This document shows, piece by piece, positions 11,765 through 23,848 of a stretch of DNA of 64,000 bases. Below the pieces are notes generated by a model that was given only the letters and a program-made list of their open reading frames with translations, did no database searches and was not told the DNA's origin. The DNA lies in assembly GCF_011745365.1 (NCBI RefSeq), contig NW_024468911.1, forward strand, positions 1,420,759-1,484,758, read 5' to 3'. Position 1 is the stretch's first letter, and each line of letters starts with the position of its first letter. The stretch is from Cryphonectria parasitica EP155. Its lineage: Eukaryota; Ascomycota; Sordariomycetes; Diaporthales; Cryphonectriaceae. Both the position numbers and the translations under genes were made by a program.

Positions 11765-12617
11765 CTATGATCCGCCGAAGTGAAAAACGCTAGACATGAT
11801 GGAGCCTGGTCGTGAATCGGTATTCGAATTTGCAGACGTCATCGTCGAGTCTCGTATCGAACTTTGCATAGAGTCCCTCATCGAATTTTGCATAGAATCT
11901 CGCATCGAGTCTCTCATGGAGTCGCGCATCGAGTCGCGCGCGGGTACTACGGTTCGACCTGAGCTCGTCGTCCGCATGCTCCATCGCCTCTTCTGCGCAG
12001 CTGCGTTTATTCCCGCCTGCTGCATATTTGTTGGTCGGATAGGAGGATCCGGAGCTCGCGATGTCGTATAATGAGTGGGTTGCGGATACTGAGGGTGACC
12101 CTGCTGTGGATACGGTTGTGTCTCGTCAGGAACACCCATAGTGCCAGTCATGTTGGCATAATTGGTGCCGTTGGACAAGAGGTCGGTCCAGTAGCCAAAT
12201 GAATGGGTCGGCGTGCGCAACGGCAGATTGGGCATATGCGGCGTCGTGATGATAGTGTCATCCGGATCGAGACTGCGTTTGCGGTCAGTAAACATGATCT
12301 CTCATCTGATGCGTCGGGGCTTGTCGTAGAAGACCTGATCCGCAATATCTTCTTCAGGACAAACGAGGGATGTAGCCAGGACATGAAGACTTACAATAAG
12401 AATGACGTGTTGGAGAGGTCCTGAGATGTAGAGAGCGCAGACTGAGGATCCTGCTGGGTGGTCCATGCCCCAGCGTCCGGTGGCATGGTCTGAGGCGTGT
12501 AATTCATGGGTGGTGGTACCATGCTGATCTTTGACAAGCTCGCGGCATCCTCCTCCACTTTGGGAAACGTAGGTAGAGGCGTCTCGAAAGGGCTAAAATC
12601 GGGTATATCCATGTGTG

Positions 12618-12681
<64 letters not shown>

Positions 12682-12700
12682 ATGTTGTTGTTGTTGTTGT

Positions 12701-12736
<36 letters not shown>

Positions 12737-13968
12737 AGTTGCTGGTCGATGGCTCCCTGGCTGCGATCCACGCGGTGGTTGACCGAAGCCATCTGGCACG
12801 AGCCCCGAATAGGGATGAAGAAACCATGCGGAAGCTGTGTGGGTGTACCTTTCTTCGCATAACCCAGGGCTGATGCGCATTGTACGAAAGATTGGACCTC
12901 TGGAATATGTCGGCATTCAAGCATTTTGCGCAGAGTAAAGGACGAAAGTGCCTCCCAAGCGGGCGAGTCGGAAGAGAGTTTCACGCGGCGTTTCCATGCC
13001 TCATCCACCGGAGATTGGCGCATGAGGTTGCGGAATCTCGCCGAGTAGGACCAGTCCCGATGTGTCAGGCCGTCGCCGTCAAAATGGTCGGCAACGTGTG
13101 CGAAGTACTCGTGAGCCTTCTTATCGGCGTCCTCGTCACTCTGGGCCTCAAAAATACGCTTGCAATCCTGAAATCCACATGCGAACACAACCTGCGGGCA
13201 GGTCTTGGCCATAGCATCGTCGGGTAAAGGACCCACCCCCTGGTGGCATGACTTCAGGTGGTTAGTGTATGCAGACTTCCATTCGAACGGGAGCCCGCAT
13301 CCCGGTGCAGTGCATGTCCAGACGGAATGGTTCGTATGGAACTCGTGGAAATGACGCTTCAGGTCATTCTTGCGCTTGATCTCGACGGTTATGCCTCGCT
13401 CCCCGCAAAAAGGACACTCGAATGGCTCCTGCTTCTTGTTCCCCCAAGAGCTACTGATGCCGCCGAGGTTGGACCGCTTTGATGCAGCGGCAGCCCGGCG
13501 GACGACCTTGCGGCCTATAGATCGTGCTGAGGATGTCGGCGCGGCATTGTGCCCTGGTATGACATTGGCTGATGAGGCTGCCGGCGAAGGCGCCAGACTC
13601 AGGCTGTGAAAGGACGATGTGTCGGAACATGTCGAGTATAGGCTGCCGGTTATGGAGCTGGCGTCTGAGAAGGAGATGGGGCTGGGGTTCGCTTCGAATG
13701 CCACAGCGATGTGGCCGCTGCTTGATGTCGCAGGTGGTATAGCGGCACCCGGCTCTACAGAATCAGAAGTCAGATTGTACGTCGACGTGGAGACGAAGCT
13801 GGGTGGAACTCTCTCACCACTTGCCGCTGCGGACCGCAGCATAGCCACCAGGTCTGTCAACCCATACTTGCCCAGCAAGTACCTTATCATGGTAGTATCA
13901 TCCATCGCATGACTGTTGTTGTTGTTGTTGTTGAGGTGGTGGTGGTGGTTGTTGTTATTGTTATCCAT
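11765..13968 (-). CDS. Polyglutamine C2H2 zinc-finger protein, probable transcription factor
   Basis: Exons 13968-12395 and 12272-11765 (intron 12273-12394, GTAAGT, branch CTGAC, CGCAG) give 693 residues. The N-terminus has Asn/His runs. Zinc fingers cover about 183-242: C185/C188 in FECPFCGERG with His in KRHFHEFH, then CTAPGCGLPFEW with His in NHLKSCH. A third atypical Cys/His segment (ACGFQDCKRIFEAQ to HEYFAHVADH) follows. This spacing matches fungal C2H2 proteins rather than the compact Kruppel type. A run of about 40 Gln, broken once by His, lies mid-protein. The C-terminus carries a DSMR tetrapeptide repeat. DNA binding and nuclear location are inferred from the fingers. I cannot name an orthologue. 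The second exon assumes the acceptor at 12273; it keeps a 169-codon frame open. Confidence 0.82.
11846..11938 (-). repeat. In-frame 12-bp minisatellite encoding DSMR-type repeats
   Basis: About eight imperfect 12-bp units in the last exon of the zinc-finger gene encode DSM-R/Q/N-S tetrapeptides (RDSMRDSMRDSMRDSMQNSM). The units alternate acidic, basic and Met residues. Confidence 0.75.
12619..12744 (-). repeat. CAG/CAA trinucleotide tract encoding polyglutamine
   Basis: On the coding (minus) strand this is an almost uninterrupted Gln codon run. About 21 pure CAG units at 12619-12681 are followed by mixed CAA and CAG. Pure CAG tracts of this length are normally length-polymorphic. Confidence 0.9.
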
Positions 13969-15982
13969 GTTGCCCTGAGGTCGATCGCTGCCCTTCAGAA
14001 TATCCGAAAAGGCTCAGGGGTAAGGTGTGCACGACATGCGTAGGTCGAGAAGGGTAGATAATTCTACGCGGCTGCCGATTGAGCGATAGATGTAGGGAAC
14101 GGGGGCGCAGTGCGCTCGTCTAGCTCTGATTAGGCGTAAATGTCGGTAAACGGGCGGTCTGCTGACGAAGCGGGCGACCCGTTGTCGGGGGGCGGTCGAG
14201 GGCGAATGCGACAGGAAAGGTGTATAGAGTAAAAGAGTCTTGGTCCTCATCTGCAGGTGGAAGAAGAGGGCAGTTTTCGCGTCCAGCAAGGCCGACTCAA
14301 GTCGAAAGTTACGCAAGGGGAGACGGAAGTCGGTCGGGCGGGCTGTGCAATCTCATATAGAACAGGCCAATCAATTTCGACGCAGTCCTGTCCGTGGTCC
14401 TGTCTATGTGAGGAAACAGGCCGGTCTGTTGGGGATGTCAAGTCCAGTCCCCGAGCGGTGTCCAGGACGACGAAGACAAGCGAGCGAGGGAGAAAGAGGG
14501 ACAAAGAGAGATAGAGAGGTGTTATTCCGGGAATGGGCAATTTGCAGTCTGGTGGGGAATGCAGCCTGGTCCTGATTTGAAGAAGACGACACCACCACTA
14601 CCACCAGGCTTGAATCTTGTTGCGGTCTGGTGCGGGGGAGGCAAAGCCAGGTGGGTTGTGCAATCCGGGCAAGAAAGCAGGCAGGGTGAAACCAGCCAGA
14701 ACTCGGAGAGTTAAGTTCGATCAGGTCGGACGATGCCTCGAGTGGGTTACAAATCGTAATTCGGCTGGAGTGCTCTTGTTGTGTTCAGATCCAACCCAGC
14801 TGGGGGGGGGGGATGGAGGGAGGCAAGGAGGAGGAAGGGAGGGAGGAGCAGCGGAGTACAGCAGAGCAGCGCTGGGCCCAGCTGGTCGAGCAGCAGGCCC
14901 CCCCCCCCCCTCTCTGCCAATAGCCAGGCCTCCCTCCTCGCGCCTGTACGGTGCCAATGTCCCGCTTAACGCACCAGGGCCTAACCTCTTTCCGCCCATA
15001 GTACCATAGCACCTGGGTGGACCAGAGCCTCGAGCTTTGTCCGGCGGTCCTCTCCGCTCTACTGCCAAGGGCGCTTGCGCCACAGGCAAATTCGGGCTTG
15101 ATCGCGTTGTCTGTGTGTGTGTGTGCGTGCCAGGGGTCGGGGTGGACTCGTCCTCGGCTGGAGCACCTATCAGCATCCAGGGGAAACCATGGGTTATTGT
15201 TGTGTTTCGACTTGCCGAAGAAGGCATTTCGAAGGCCGCTAGAACTACCTGAAACGAGGATCCACGAGCCTCGATCAGACGCAGTCGCGGCTAGCCAGTC
15301 AGATCTCTACTACACAATCCATTGTCAATGTAGTGAGCCAGGCGCCGCTCGCCAGGGATTCAAGCCCCGGAGAGTTGTGCCAGCCCGCCAGCCTGATGGA
15401 GAGGGTAAGGATGCAATCTTACACAATGCCCATTTTTGTACACGGGCGGCGCGCACGGTCCAGGTACAAGCTGATGTAGCTTGCAGTCGAAGGACTGCAA
15501 CGGCAGGGGGGACCAGGGTGGGAAGCACACGATCCCCCATTTCGATTTGGGGAGCCCGGAGGTGGTCGACTACCGCCTGCAGCGTAACCCCAGAGGCGGC
15601 AAAGCTGCTGAAACCCGGCGCGGCTGTAGAGGCTCCCAGGCCAACCTAATCTTGTCGAGGATGCGCGTTCCCAGATCCCGCTTTGGTACGTACTTAATTT
15701 GTATGCAAGGGGATGACTCAACAGAGTACCATCGGTGTTAGTCTTGAAAACCCGACGCGACGTGACCGACTCTGAGCAGCACTGCTCAGGCAGACGATTG
15801 ATGCGTGAGGAGAGAGGCATAGAAGCCGATGACCAAAATGCGACGTAGTATTTTGGCAGGACCGGGCATGCTGGAGTGACCGGGCAGGGGAAGAATACGG
15901 TTGGGCCGCCGAGCCGAGACGGGTGACGAGCTCAATATGTTCATGGCTGCCTCTGGCCTGCTGAGACGTGGGCCCTAGGTGT

Positions 15983-15983
<1 letters not shown>

Positions 15984-16070
<87 letters not shown>

Positions 16071-16088
16071 GTATGTGTGTGTGTGTGC
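15984..16088. repeat. GT/CA dinucleotide microsatellite
   Basis: A pure GT run covers 15984-16069, followed by an interrupted GT tail. Another GT-rich patch lies at about 16133-16167. The Cys-Val and Thr-His ORFs across it are artefacts of the repeat. Confidence 0.95.
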
Positions 16089-17557
16089 ACAAAGAGGCTT
16101 TGTCTGTAAGTCTCGGGGAGGCCATCCACTCGTTGTGTTTGTGTGTGTGTGTTTGTGTGTGTGTGTGCGCCCGTCCGCCCAGGTCGCAAGCGCAGCCTTG
16201 TGAGGCAAGCCTCCGAGATGCATGCTCCTCATCAACCCTGATGTTCGCCAAACTACAAGTACCTATCGGCCAGCAGCATGATCTGGCCCAGACTGCTACA
16301 CCTCTACCCGATCAGCCGACAACGAGTACCGCAGTACCATAATACGTATCTCCTGCAGGAATCGCCGGTAGACCAGCCCGCACAAGATCTTGGCTTCTGT
16401 CTTTATTTTGGGAGAAGCCGTGCTAGAACCAGAAGGGTAGCATCTGATATTTTTGACATGAACGCTGAATGAAAGGGCCTGCCGATCTCGGTTAATCGGT
16501 CTAATCGTTTCGTAGGCCGCTCTTTTGTGCTTGATGCCGTGTCAGAATGCACTCTTTGCTGCCTCTCTGATCCGCCCTTCGACCCCACCAACAAGAAATC
16601 GAATCTCGCACGGTAGCTGAGTAGTGGCACCACAATAGGAAACTGGGTGGTCGTACTGTGTATCTGATGCTGATGGTCATTGTTAAAATGAGTGGATACT
16701 ACTGCACCAAGTAGCGCAGGTGTGAGGGTTTTCTCTAGATCGAGGCGGTGAACCTAGCAATTGGGGCCGGTGGCCAGTCTTCCCTCAACCCTCTCCCTCT
16801 CCGACCTCCTGCTCCAGTGGCGGATTGTCCTGTACGTACTCTGTACCATAGCACTGCGGCTATAGGATAGTAATACACTTGCTACGGTGTATGTGTACCA
16901 TAGTAGCAACAACACTGAAGGAAGAGGGGGCAGTGAAGAGGTGGTGTGGCAGAAGTCGATTATCGTTCGTCGGAGTACCGAACTTGCTGAGGTTGGGTGT
17001 GTTGGATTGCATGGTTGCATGGTTTGTTCGCCTAGTTCATCACGCATGCTGTGTGCATGCAAGTCAAATTGCGGTCCCACTGATTCCACAGAAAGCTTGT
17101 TGAGGACAGCAGGAGCCACAGACCAGGGGGGTGGTGCTCACGCTTCCGAAAATAGCAACAGCGGAATATTGCTGTCCACCGTGATTATCACCCACTTTGA
17201 GCTACTTGAGCTACTTATGTACTAATATGGTACATGCTAAGCAGATAGTACGTAATTAGCGGCACTCCAGTGCTCCACGGTACCACAACAATCATATACT
17301 ACATGTTATTACAAGTACAGCAAGGCAATATGGTACCTGGGTAGATACATGGTAATATACGATCAGGGTCAGATCGGGCCCCCTCCGAGTCAGGAAGGTT
17401 GAATCGCTGGACCGTGCTGACCTCTTTTTGGTCCTGCCCATGGAGGCTTCCCGTCTTCCCCTGACCCTTGACCTTGCCTGTCCTTGACCTTGAACTTGAT
17501 TGACTGATTTGTCTCTCGACCTCGACCTCGATCGTGCTGTCATCTTGTCCCATTGTT

Positions 17558-17581
17558 ACCTTGTAACCTTGTAACCTTGTT
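17558..17581. repeat. Three 8-bp ACCTTGTA tandem units
   Basis: Three near-identical 8-bp units occur within a wider CCTTGA-rich stretch at 17460-17600. Confidence 0.8.
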
Positions 17582-19100
17582 GCCCTGTCTGCCTGGGAGC
17601 CTTGTCCATGTTCAATGAGCAGGCCTTGAATGACGGCGAGAGGTCCACGCCAGGGCACCCTCCCATTCCCATTCCCATCTTATCCTATTCAATACGACAC
17701 TATGACCCTCCCTCATTTTCCCCTTCAGCTGTTCCATCACTTGGCTCAAGCCTCGTGGCACATAACTAACGGCTCAGGTAGGCCGACAGCTCAAACAGGT
17801 CTCGGCTGACAAGCACCTTATAAGCGACAGGAACCAGTCGACCAGTCAACAGTAACCAAATCCCATAGCCGAAATTGCATTTGATGCTGGTTGCCTCGGT
17901 CCCCCCTCTACCACCCCATCTCCCTTCCCGCGTCGAGGTGCCCACTGGCCACGCGACCAACTACGGTTCGTGTCTCTGTCTCGCAAGGGCCCTTCCAGGT
18001 CGGCATCAATCCTCCCATCTGTTGAGTGATCCTTTTGGCCACTTTCAGACTTGGTAACCTGCCTGGGCAGAAGCTGAATACCAGATTCGTTCTTGCGAGC
18101 GATCTTCTCTTCCTAAAGCAGCCGGAGAATGCCTCTTTGAACATGATCGAGGAACAGCAGATCAAAAGGGCAGAGTGTCTGGGATGGGGCGCAGCAACGT
18201 GTTGCGATCTCAAGTTGTTGAGAGAACAAGAGGCCAGGCGGTTCGAGACCACACACTGAACTGGTCCTTCGCATCTCAACACACCCTCCTCATCTAGACT
18301 CATGCATCAATGCTATCTGTGATGTGGCGCTCATAGCCTTTCTTTCCTTCCCCCCTTTGCGTCGCGGGGACCCCTTACCCAGCTTCCGCCTGAGCGCCCC
18401 ACGTGCTTACCATCCTCCTCGTCCTGATCCTTCCCAACCTCCCCACCCCCCTTTTGCCCCTCTCTCTCACTCCCTTCGATGCAGGAAGGCCTGCTGCCCA
18501 GAGATTTCCCTTCAACATGCAAGTCATTGTCTTATCTGTACGTCTCACTGCTCGTGGGAGCCTGTTGTGCAGGGGGCGTGGCTTGCAAGGCGAGCCTTAG
18601 CCCAACTCGGCCTCAACATTCACGGGGTCAGCTCCTCTCAAGAGCGTCGACCACCTCTCAAGCGGAGGGAGAGGGGCGAGCTGTGCAGCCGGGCTGGCAT
18701 GGGTCTTCTCTGATGGCCTGTCTCGCCACGTCTTGACGTGCTCACATGACAAAATTCTTGTGATGCTTCCGGTATGGTTATTATTAAGTTGGCCAGAGGC
18801 CGAAGGGCCTATGCTGGATACATCCAGAGCGCGTGGCGCTGTGCGGTACAAGTGATATTGAGACCATGGCGGTCACCGGGCCGGCAGATTGATCTAGAGG
18901 ATGGACGTCTGGCTTTGGTACCTGATCAGTATCAGGATTCGAAACCCTGGACTCCTCGTAAGGCTGCCAGCATCCTCACATAGCGCCACGACATCACCGC
19001 TTCTTGCGCAGACTCCCTCGGGAAGGAGCCCCAACAGCGGGGGCTTATCTACACAAGAGTCCGGCCCAAAACTCATGCACGCTTCATCCACACACGCTCG

Positions 19101-19135
19101 CCATGTGCCATGTGCCATGTGCCATGTGCCATGTG
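19101..19135. repeat. Five 7-bp CCATGTG tandem units
   Basis: Five perfect direct copies of CCATGTG lie in non-coding sequence. Confidence 0.9.
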
Positions 19136-21448
19136 CCTTGTCTCGTCCCCTTCCTGCAGCCGCTCCCAGAACAAGAAGCAGAGGGGGGAGGGGAGGGAGG
19201 CCACCGTGTTTGAAGACCACCTGCATAGCTGGTAAAAGGTTCTCAAGCACCTCTCAAGTCATACTTTGTTTGCCTGCTGGGACTGTAGAGGTAATTCATC
19301 AGCCAACATTCGGCACCCTCACTGCCAACTTCAGTAGTATCTGCACTGTGCATATCGCCACCAACAAAGATCAAGGGGGGGTTAAAGGACTCATCCGGGG
19401 GACTGCATCGGCAGAAGATGACGCCTCGCCTATTATTACTTTCATGTTCATGTCCCTGCCTTCACCTCGACTTTCACAGAGTCTCTCCACTTGTTTACAT
19501 GTTTTGCTTCACCTGCAGACCTGCTACTGTTACACAACATAATCAACACACCCTCTCTCGGTAGAGGAGGCCTCGAGACCCATTCTGGAGACCTTTCACT
19601 GATTAGACTTAGACGTACATCCGAGCTTTTAGGTCCGATGGCCGGGCCACCAGGCGCGTGGGACTAGACCTCGTGTCTCAGCCCTTGCAGACATAGAAAG
19701 TGTGGGGGAAACAACAAGCCACAGTACGAGAAATTCTGAGAATACGTCTTACTGGCATACAGTCCCATGTCATGTGCAAGGAGCACACGAGAAAAATGAA
19801 AATGTTTCTCTCTTCTTGATCAAGAGGCGAGCAAAGCAGGTGTCAACAAACGAGAATTCAATCGCAAGAGCCTTTCAGCCCCCAAACACATCTCCTCGCC
19901 AACGCCAGGACGCCGTGCCAGGATTGAGACAGGAAGAGCATCAAAATGAGCAGCGCCGCCGGGTTTATTTCTCAAGAAAGGACGGACTCGCCTCCCTAAG
20001 CGTCTCAGGGCGATGCGGCCGATACTCGACCCCTCACGGTTTCCTCGCTCACTCACCGAGCCTATACATATGCCGTGCCCAAAGGCAACAGGGCGCTGTA
20101 TCGACAGACTGTCGCTTTAGCGCCTGCCCCTGTCTCCTAGGTGTTGGATCGGCCCCCGAAAAACGTATTCATGCTCTTCATATTATTTATTGCTCTACTT
20201 AATCCTTTGCTCTTAATGTCTCTCTCTCGTCCCTCGTCAAGTATTGTCGGTCTCGTCCAAGCTGATTCCGTGCCGTGGTATCGTCATCTCATACGTAATA
20301 TCCTCACCGCGTTGCTAGGAGCAGGCTCCTGAAGCTGGAGGATGACGGTTGCCAGCGGATCGGGCTCGACTCCTTGCAAGAGAGGATCCTGACTTCTGTG
20401 CACCCTGAGTCTTGGGCAGGGCAGGAACGAGGTCAAGCCTGGGGGAGTATCTTTTGTTGAGTCTAAGAATGAGTGCTGATGAAAGACGAGGTCGTCTGCT
20501 ACGGCCTCTGCAGGGGCTCATTTTGTGATTTTACCTGTTGAAGCTGGCCGCTGCCAATCGCCCATGAGCACGTTCGTGCTCGTCGTAGATGCCCAGACTG
20601 GTACCCCGGGCCGTCGCCAGACGCTCTAAAGAAGACGACAGTGGTAACACACTGCCGCATTAATTTTAGAAACATACCCGCAAATTTTTGCATGAGCTCT
20701 TGAGAACTTGAAGAATTTGAATGATAAGAACTTAGCCGTGGATTGTCAAAAGAAAATTAGGTCGCAATCCTTTCGCTGTGCAAGACTCACATCATTTGGG
20801 TGTCAAAATGAAGAGGATGGGCAGGGCAGCAGCTTCGAACTGGGAGATAGGTAGTGTAAATGTGTGGGCATGGCACGATAGTCCAAAGTGATCAAACACA
20901 AGGAAGGCGTCTGAAGGCCGTGAGGCCCCTCATTGCAAAACAGTTTTGCGCCGAGGCCGAATCATCGCTGAGAATCCAAACGAACCGGTCAGTCTCAGCA
21001 TCTCGTTGGTCTGGAATAGAATAGCTGGCGGTTTGAACATGCAAAACACTTTTTGTCTCCCCCCACCCCTGGCCCCCAACCCCATGGCTCATGGCGTGCG
21101 TATATATTATTTACAAATACCAGTTGCAATGTTGTAGATATTCTCAGAACCCCTCGCCCCCGTATGAACACACACACACACACACAGGGAGCGTCTGATC
21201 TTCGGCCATCAAGCGGCAGATCCATCCATGTTGCGCACATGCCATACTTGATGCACCCATTTTCCACGAACGCGTCGAGTGACCACATCTCTGGTCAACA
21301 TACATTCGTTGGCTTTCCTACCCACTGGAGGATATCTCCCGCTGACCATTCCTATATGGCCTCGCGCCGGGAACAACTTTTGCCGCAAGAAGTGAAAACG
21401 CCGTTGTGAACCTTCATGATTTTGCTTTTTGAATCAATAGCAATTGCC

Positions 21449-23848
21449 TCAGTTACCGTGCAGACCCTTCGTTCTCTCGCGCATGGTTTCTCTTCGCTGC
21501 TTGTCCTTTTCTGTAATTCACATGTGTTAGTAGCTGTTCACTCAGTTCACATCGAGAGACCTTTTGGGTTGTTTAACACTCACCAGCATCCCATGTGATG
21601 AACTCGTGCAGAGCATGGCCCGCTGGCACCATAGGCAGGACCGGGACCTTCTTGTCGGTCATGACCTCCAGCAGAGCCGGGCCGTCCGAGTTGATCAGCC
21701 ACTTCAGGGCATCAACGACCTCCTCAGGCTTCGACACACGTTTGGACTGGATACCCATGGCGTCTGACAGCTTCTGGAAGTCGGGGTTCGTCTGGTGCGT
21801 ATGGCTGTAGCGGTCCTGGTAGAACAGGTTCTGCCACTGCGTCACCATGCCCTGCTCCTCGTTGTTCAGGACGATCACCTTGATGCCGATGTTGAACTGT
21901 GCGGCTGTGCCGAGCTCGGTCAGCGTCATGCACATGGACGCATCGCCGTCGATGTCAATGACCAGAGAGTCAGGCTTAGCGACCTTGGCACCGATGGCGG
22001 CGGGCAGACCGAAGCCCATGGTACCCAGACCACCGGAGGTGATCATGGTGCGAGGATGCCTCCAGCGGAAGTGCTGTGCCGTCCACATCTGGTGCTGGCC
22101 CACACCCGTGGTGATGTAGGTGTCGTTCTTGCGGTCTTTGCACAGGTCAGACAGCTGCTCGATCATCTCCTGCGGCTTGATCCTTCCAGAGTCTCCAGCG
22201 CGCTCAAAAGCGTTGAGGGGCCACTTCGCCTTCCAGTCATTGATCGTGTCGAACCACTCCTTGCGGTCCGCCATCGACTTGGTGTTGACCAGGGGCAGCA
22301 GGTGCTTCAGATTGGTGCTGACATCGCCCTCGACGGCCTCGGTAGCCTGGACGACCTTGTTGATGTTCTTCGGCATGATCTCAAACTGAACGATACCACC
22401 ACGGCCCTCTGCTGCCGCAGCCTTGGCCGCCGGCGCAAAACCTCCAACGCGAAGGGTCACACGGTCGTCAAATCGCCCGCCCAGAGCAATAATCAGGTCC
22501 GCCTCCTGCATAGCCATGTTGGCGTACGCCGAGCCGTGCATTCCGAGCATGTGCAGAGACTTCTCATCCAGCTCGTCGAAAGCGCCCAGGCCCTGCAGGG
22601 TGGTCGTCACAGGGATCGAGCACTTGTCAGCCAGAGCTCTCAGCAGCGCGGGTCCATCCTCCGAGCAAATGACCCCATTTCCAGCGTAGATAACAGGCTT
22701 CTTAGCGATGTTGATCAAGCTAGCCACACGGTTGATTGAGTCGTGCAGCTGCTTCTTGGTCAGCTCTGCCATGGCGCGAGAGGCAGCGCTTGGCAGTCCT
22801 GGCAAGGCAGACACAGTTGGGATGGCTTTTCTCAGAACACCAGCAGTGATGTCCTTTGGCAGATCCACAAGGACAGGTCCCGGTCTTCCACTGGTAGCGA
22901 TCTCGAATGCCTCGTTGATCCTTCTGGGCAGCTCAGCAACGCTCTTGACCATGACGTTCCACTTGGTGCAGGCTCTCGAGATACCAATCACATCTGCCTC
23001 TTGGAAGGCATCGCTGCCGATGGCGCTCGTGACGACCTGACCGGTGAAAACAACCAGGGGGATGCCATCGGACATGGCATCGGCAATAGGTGTTATAACG
23101 TTGGTGGCGCCGGGGCCGGAGGTGACCAGGACAACACCAGGCTTGCCAGAGGCACGGGCATAACCTTCGGCCATGTGTCCAGCTCCCTGCTCATGCCTAG
23201 GTAGGACGAAATCGAAATGGGGGGAATTGTAGATGGCATCGAAGACGGGCAGGATAGCGCCACCAGGGTAACCGACTATAAGACTGGATGTGAGTCACAG
23301 AAAACATTTCCAAGAAGCAGCACACATAGGGCCTTCGGTGCGCTCAACGTACAAATGTGCTTCACATCATGCCTCAGCATCATCTCGTGGAAAATCTCGC
23401 CTCCAGTTTTGCCAATGAACCTATTATAGGACTGTCAATTATATGATTTCACATGTCGTCCGAGGACGGTGGAATCTGCGGACGAATACGTACGATTCGT
23501 CCATGTCGGTCGAGCGGTGGGCCAAAGGTTGGACATGTTGTCTAGGCTCAGCTTGGAACGAGGGGCTGGGTTTTGCACGGACATCACTGTGACCCAATTG
23601 ATTTGTTAGCAGAGGTCCAGTGTGCTGCAGTAGGTGGTGTCTTGACTGTTGAGTCACCGTGGGTAGGAAAAGGGGGGGACTGACGGCGCGGGGTGGGCTG
23701 TTGCTGCGGATTTTCTTGCCGTGGAGTGCACCTTTCTAGTTGTTGTGGTAGAGGTGGGAGCAGCAATATTTGAGGTCACAAAGGTCCGTCGAGGTTGGAC
23801 CAGGGCCTTGACAGCCTTACTGGCCTGCTGACTGCCGGAACGAAGCAT
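21449..23848 (-). CDS. ILV2: Acetolactate (acetohydroxyacid) synthase catalytic subunit, mitochondrial
   Basis: This ThDP/FAD/Mg enzyme makes acetolactate or acetohydroxybutyrate, the first common step of valine, leucine and isoleucine synthesis. Five exons give 701 residues: 23848-23658, 23586-23494, 23420-23353, 23275-21584 and 21510-21449. All introns are 71-77 nt with GT...AG ends. The N-terminus (MLRSGSQQASKAVKALVQPRR) is a typical mitochondrial presequence. The catalytic Glu is in RHEQGAGHMAEGYA. Other family blocks are TSGPGATNVITP, FQEADVIGISRACTKWNVMV, the ThDP motif GDGDASMCMTLTE with NNEEQGM, and a C-terminus finishing RTKGLHGN after the last intron. Without that last splice the frame stops at DAGEC. 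Exons 1 and 2 are odd: the frame that joins correctly to exon 3 is not the one encoding the family-like leader peptide (see findings). Confidence 0.95.

Larger units (their letters stand above)
13969..21448. other. Long gene-poor region of about 7.5 kb
   Basis: No open frame here has domain-like sequence, a credible splice chain or conserved motifs. The stretch contains G and C homopolymers near 14803 and 14897, the GT microsatellite at 15984, short tandem repeats at 17558 and 19101, and many short inverted TATGGTAC-like words at about 17.2-17.4 kb. It separates the promoter of the zinc-finger gene from the 3' end of ILV2. It may hold long 5' leaders, non-coding transcripts or rapidly evolving genes that I cannot see. 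Confidence 0.45.

Noticed and set aside
14721..15227. 168-codon frame near G/C homopolymers
   Set aside because: The composition is driven by CCCTCC-type repeats; no protein-like pattern on either strand.
15941..16342. Cys-Val and Thr-His repeat ORFs on both strands
   Set aside because: They are translations of the GT/CA microsatellite.
18230..18260. tRNA B-box-like word GGTTCGAGACC
   Set aside because: There is no A box or acceptor-stem pairing at the right distance.
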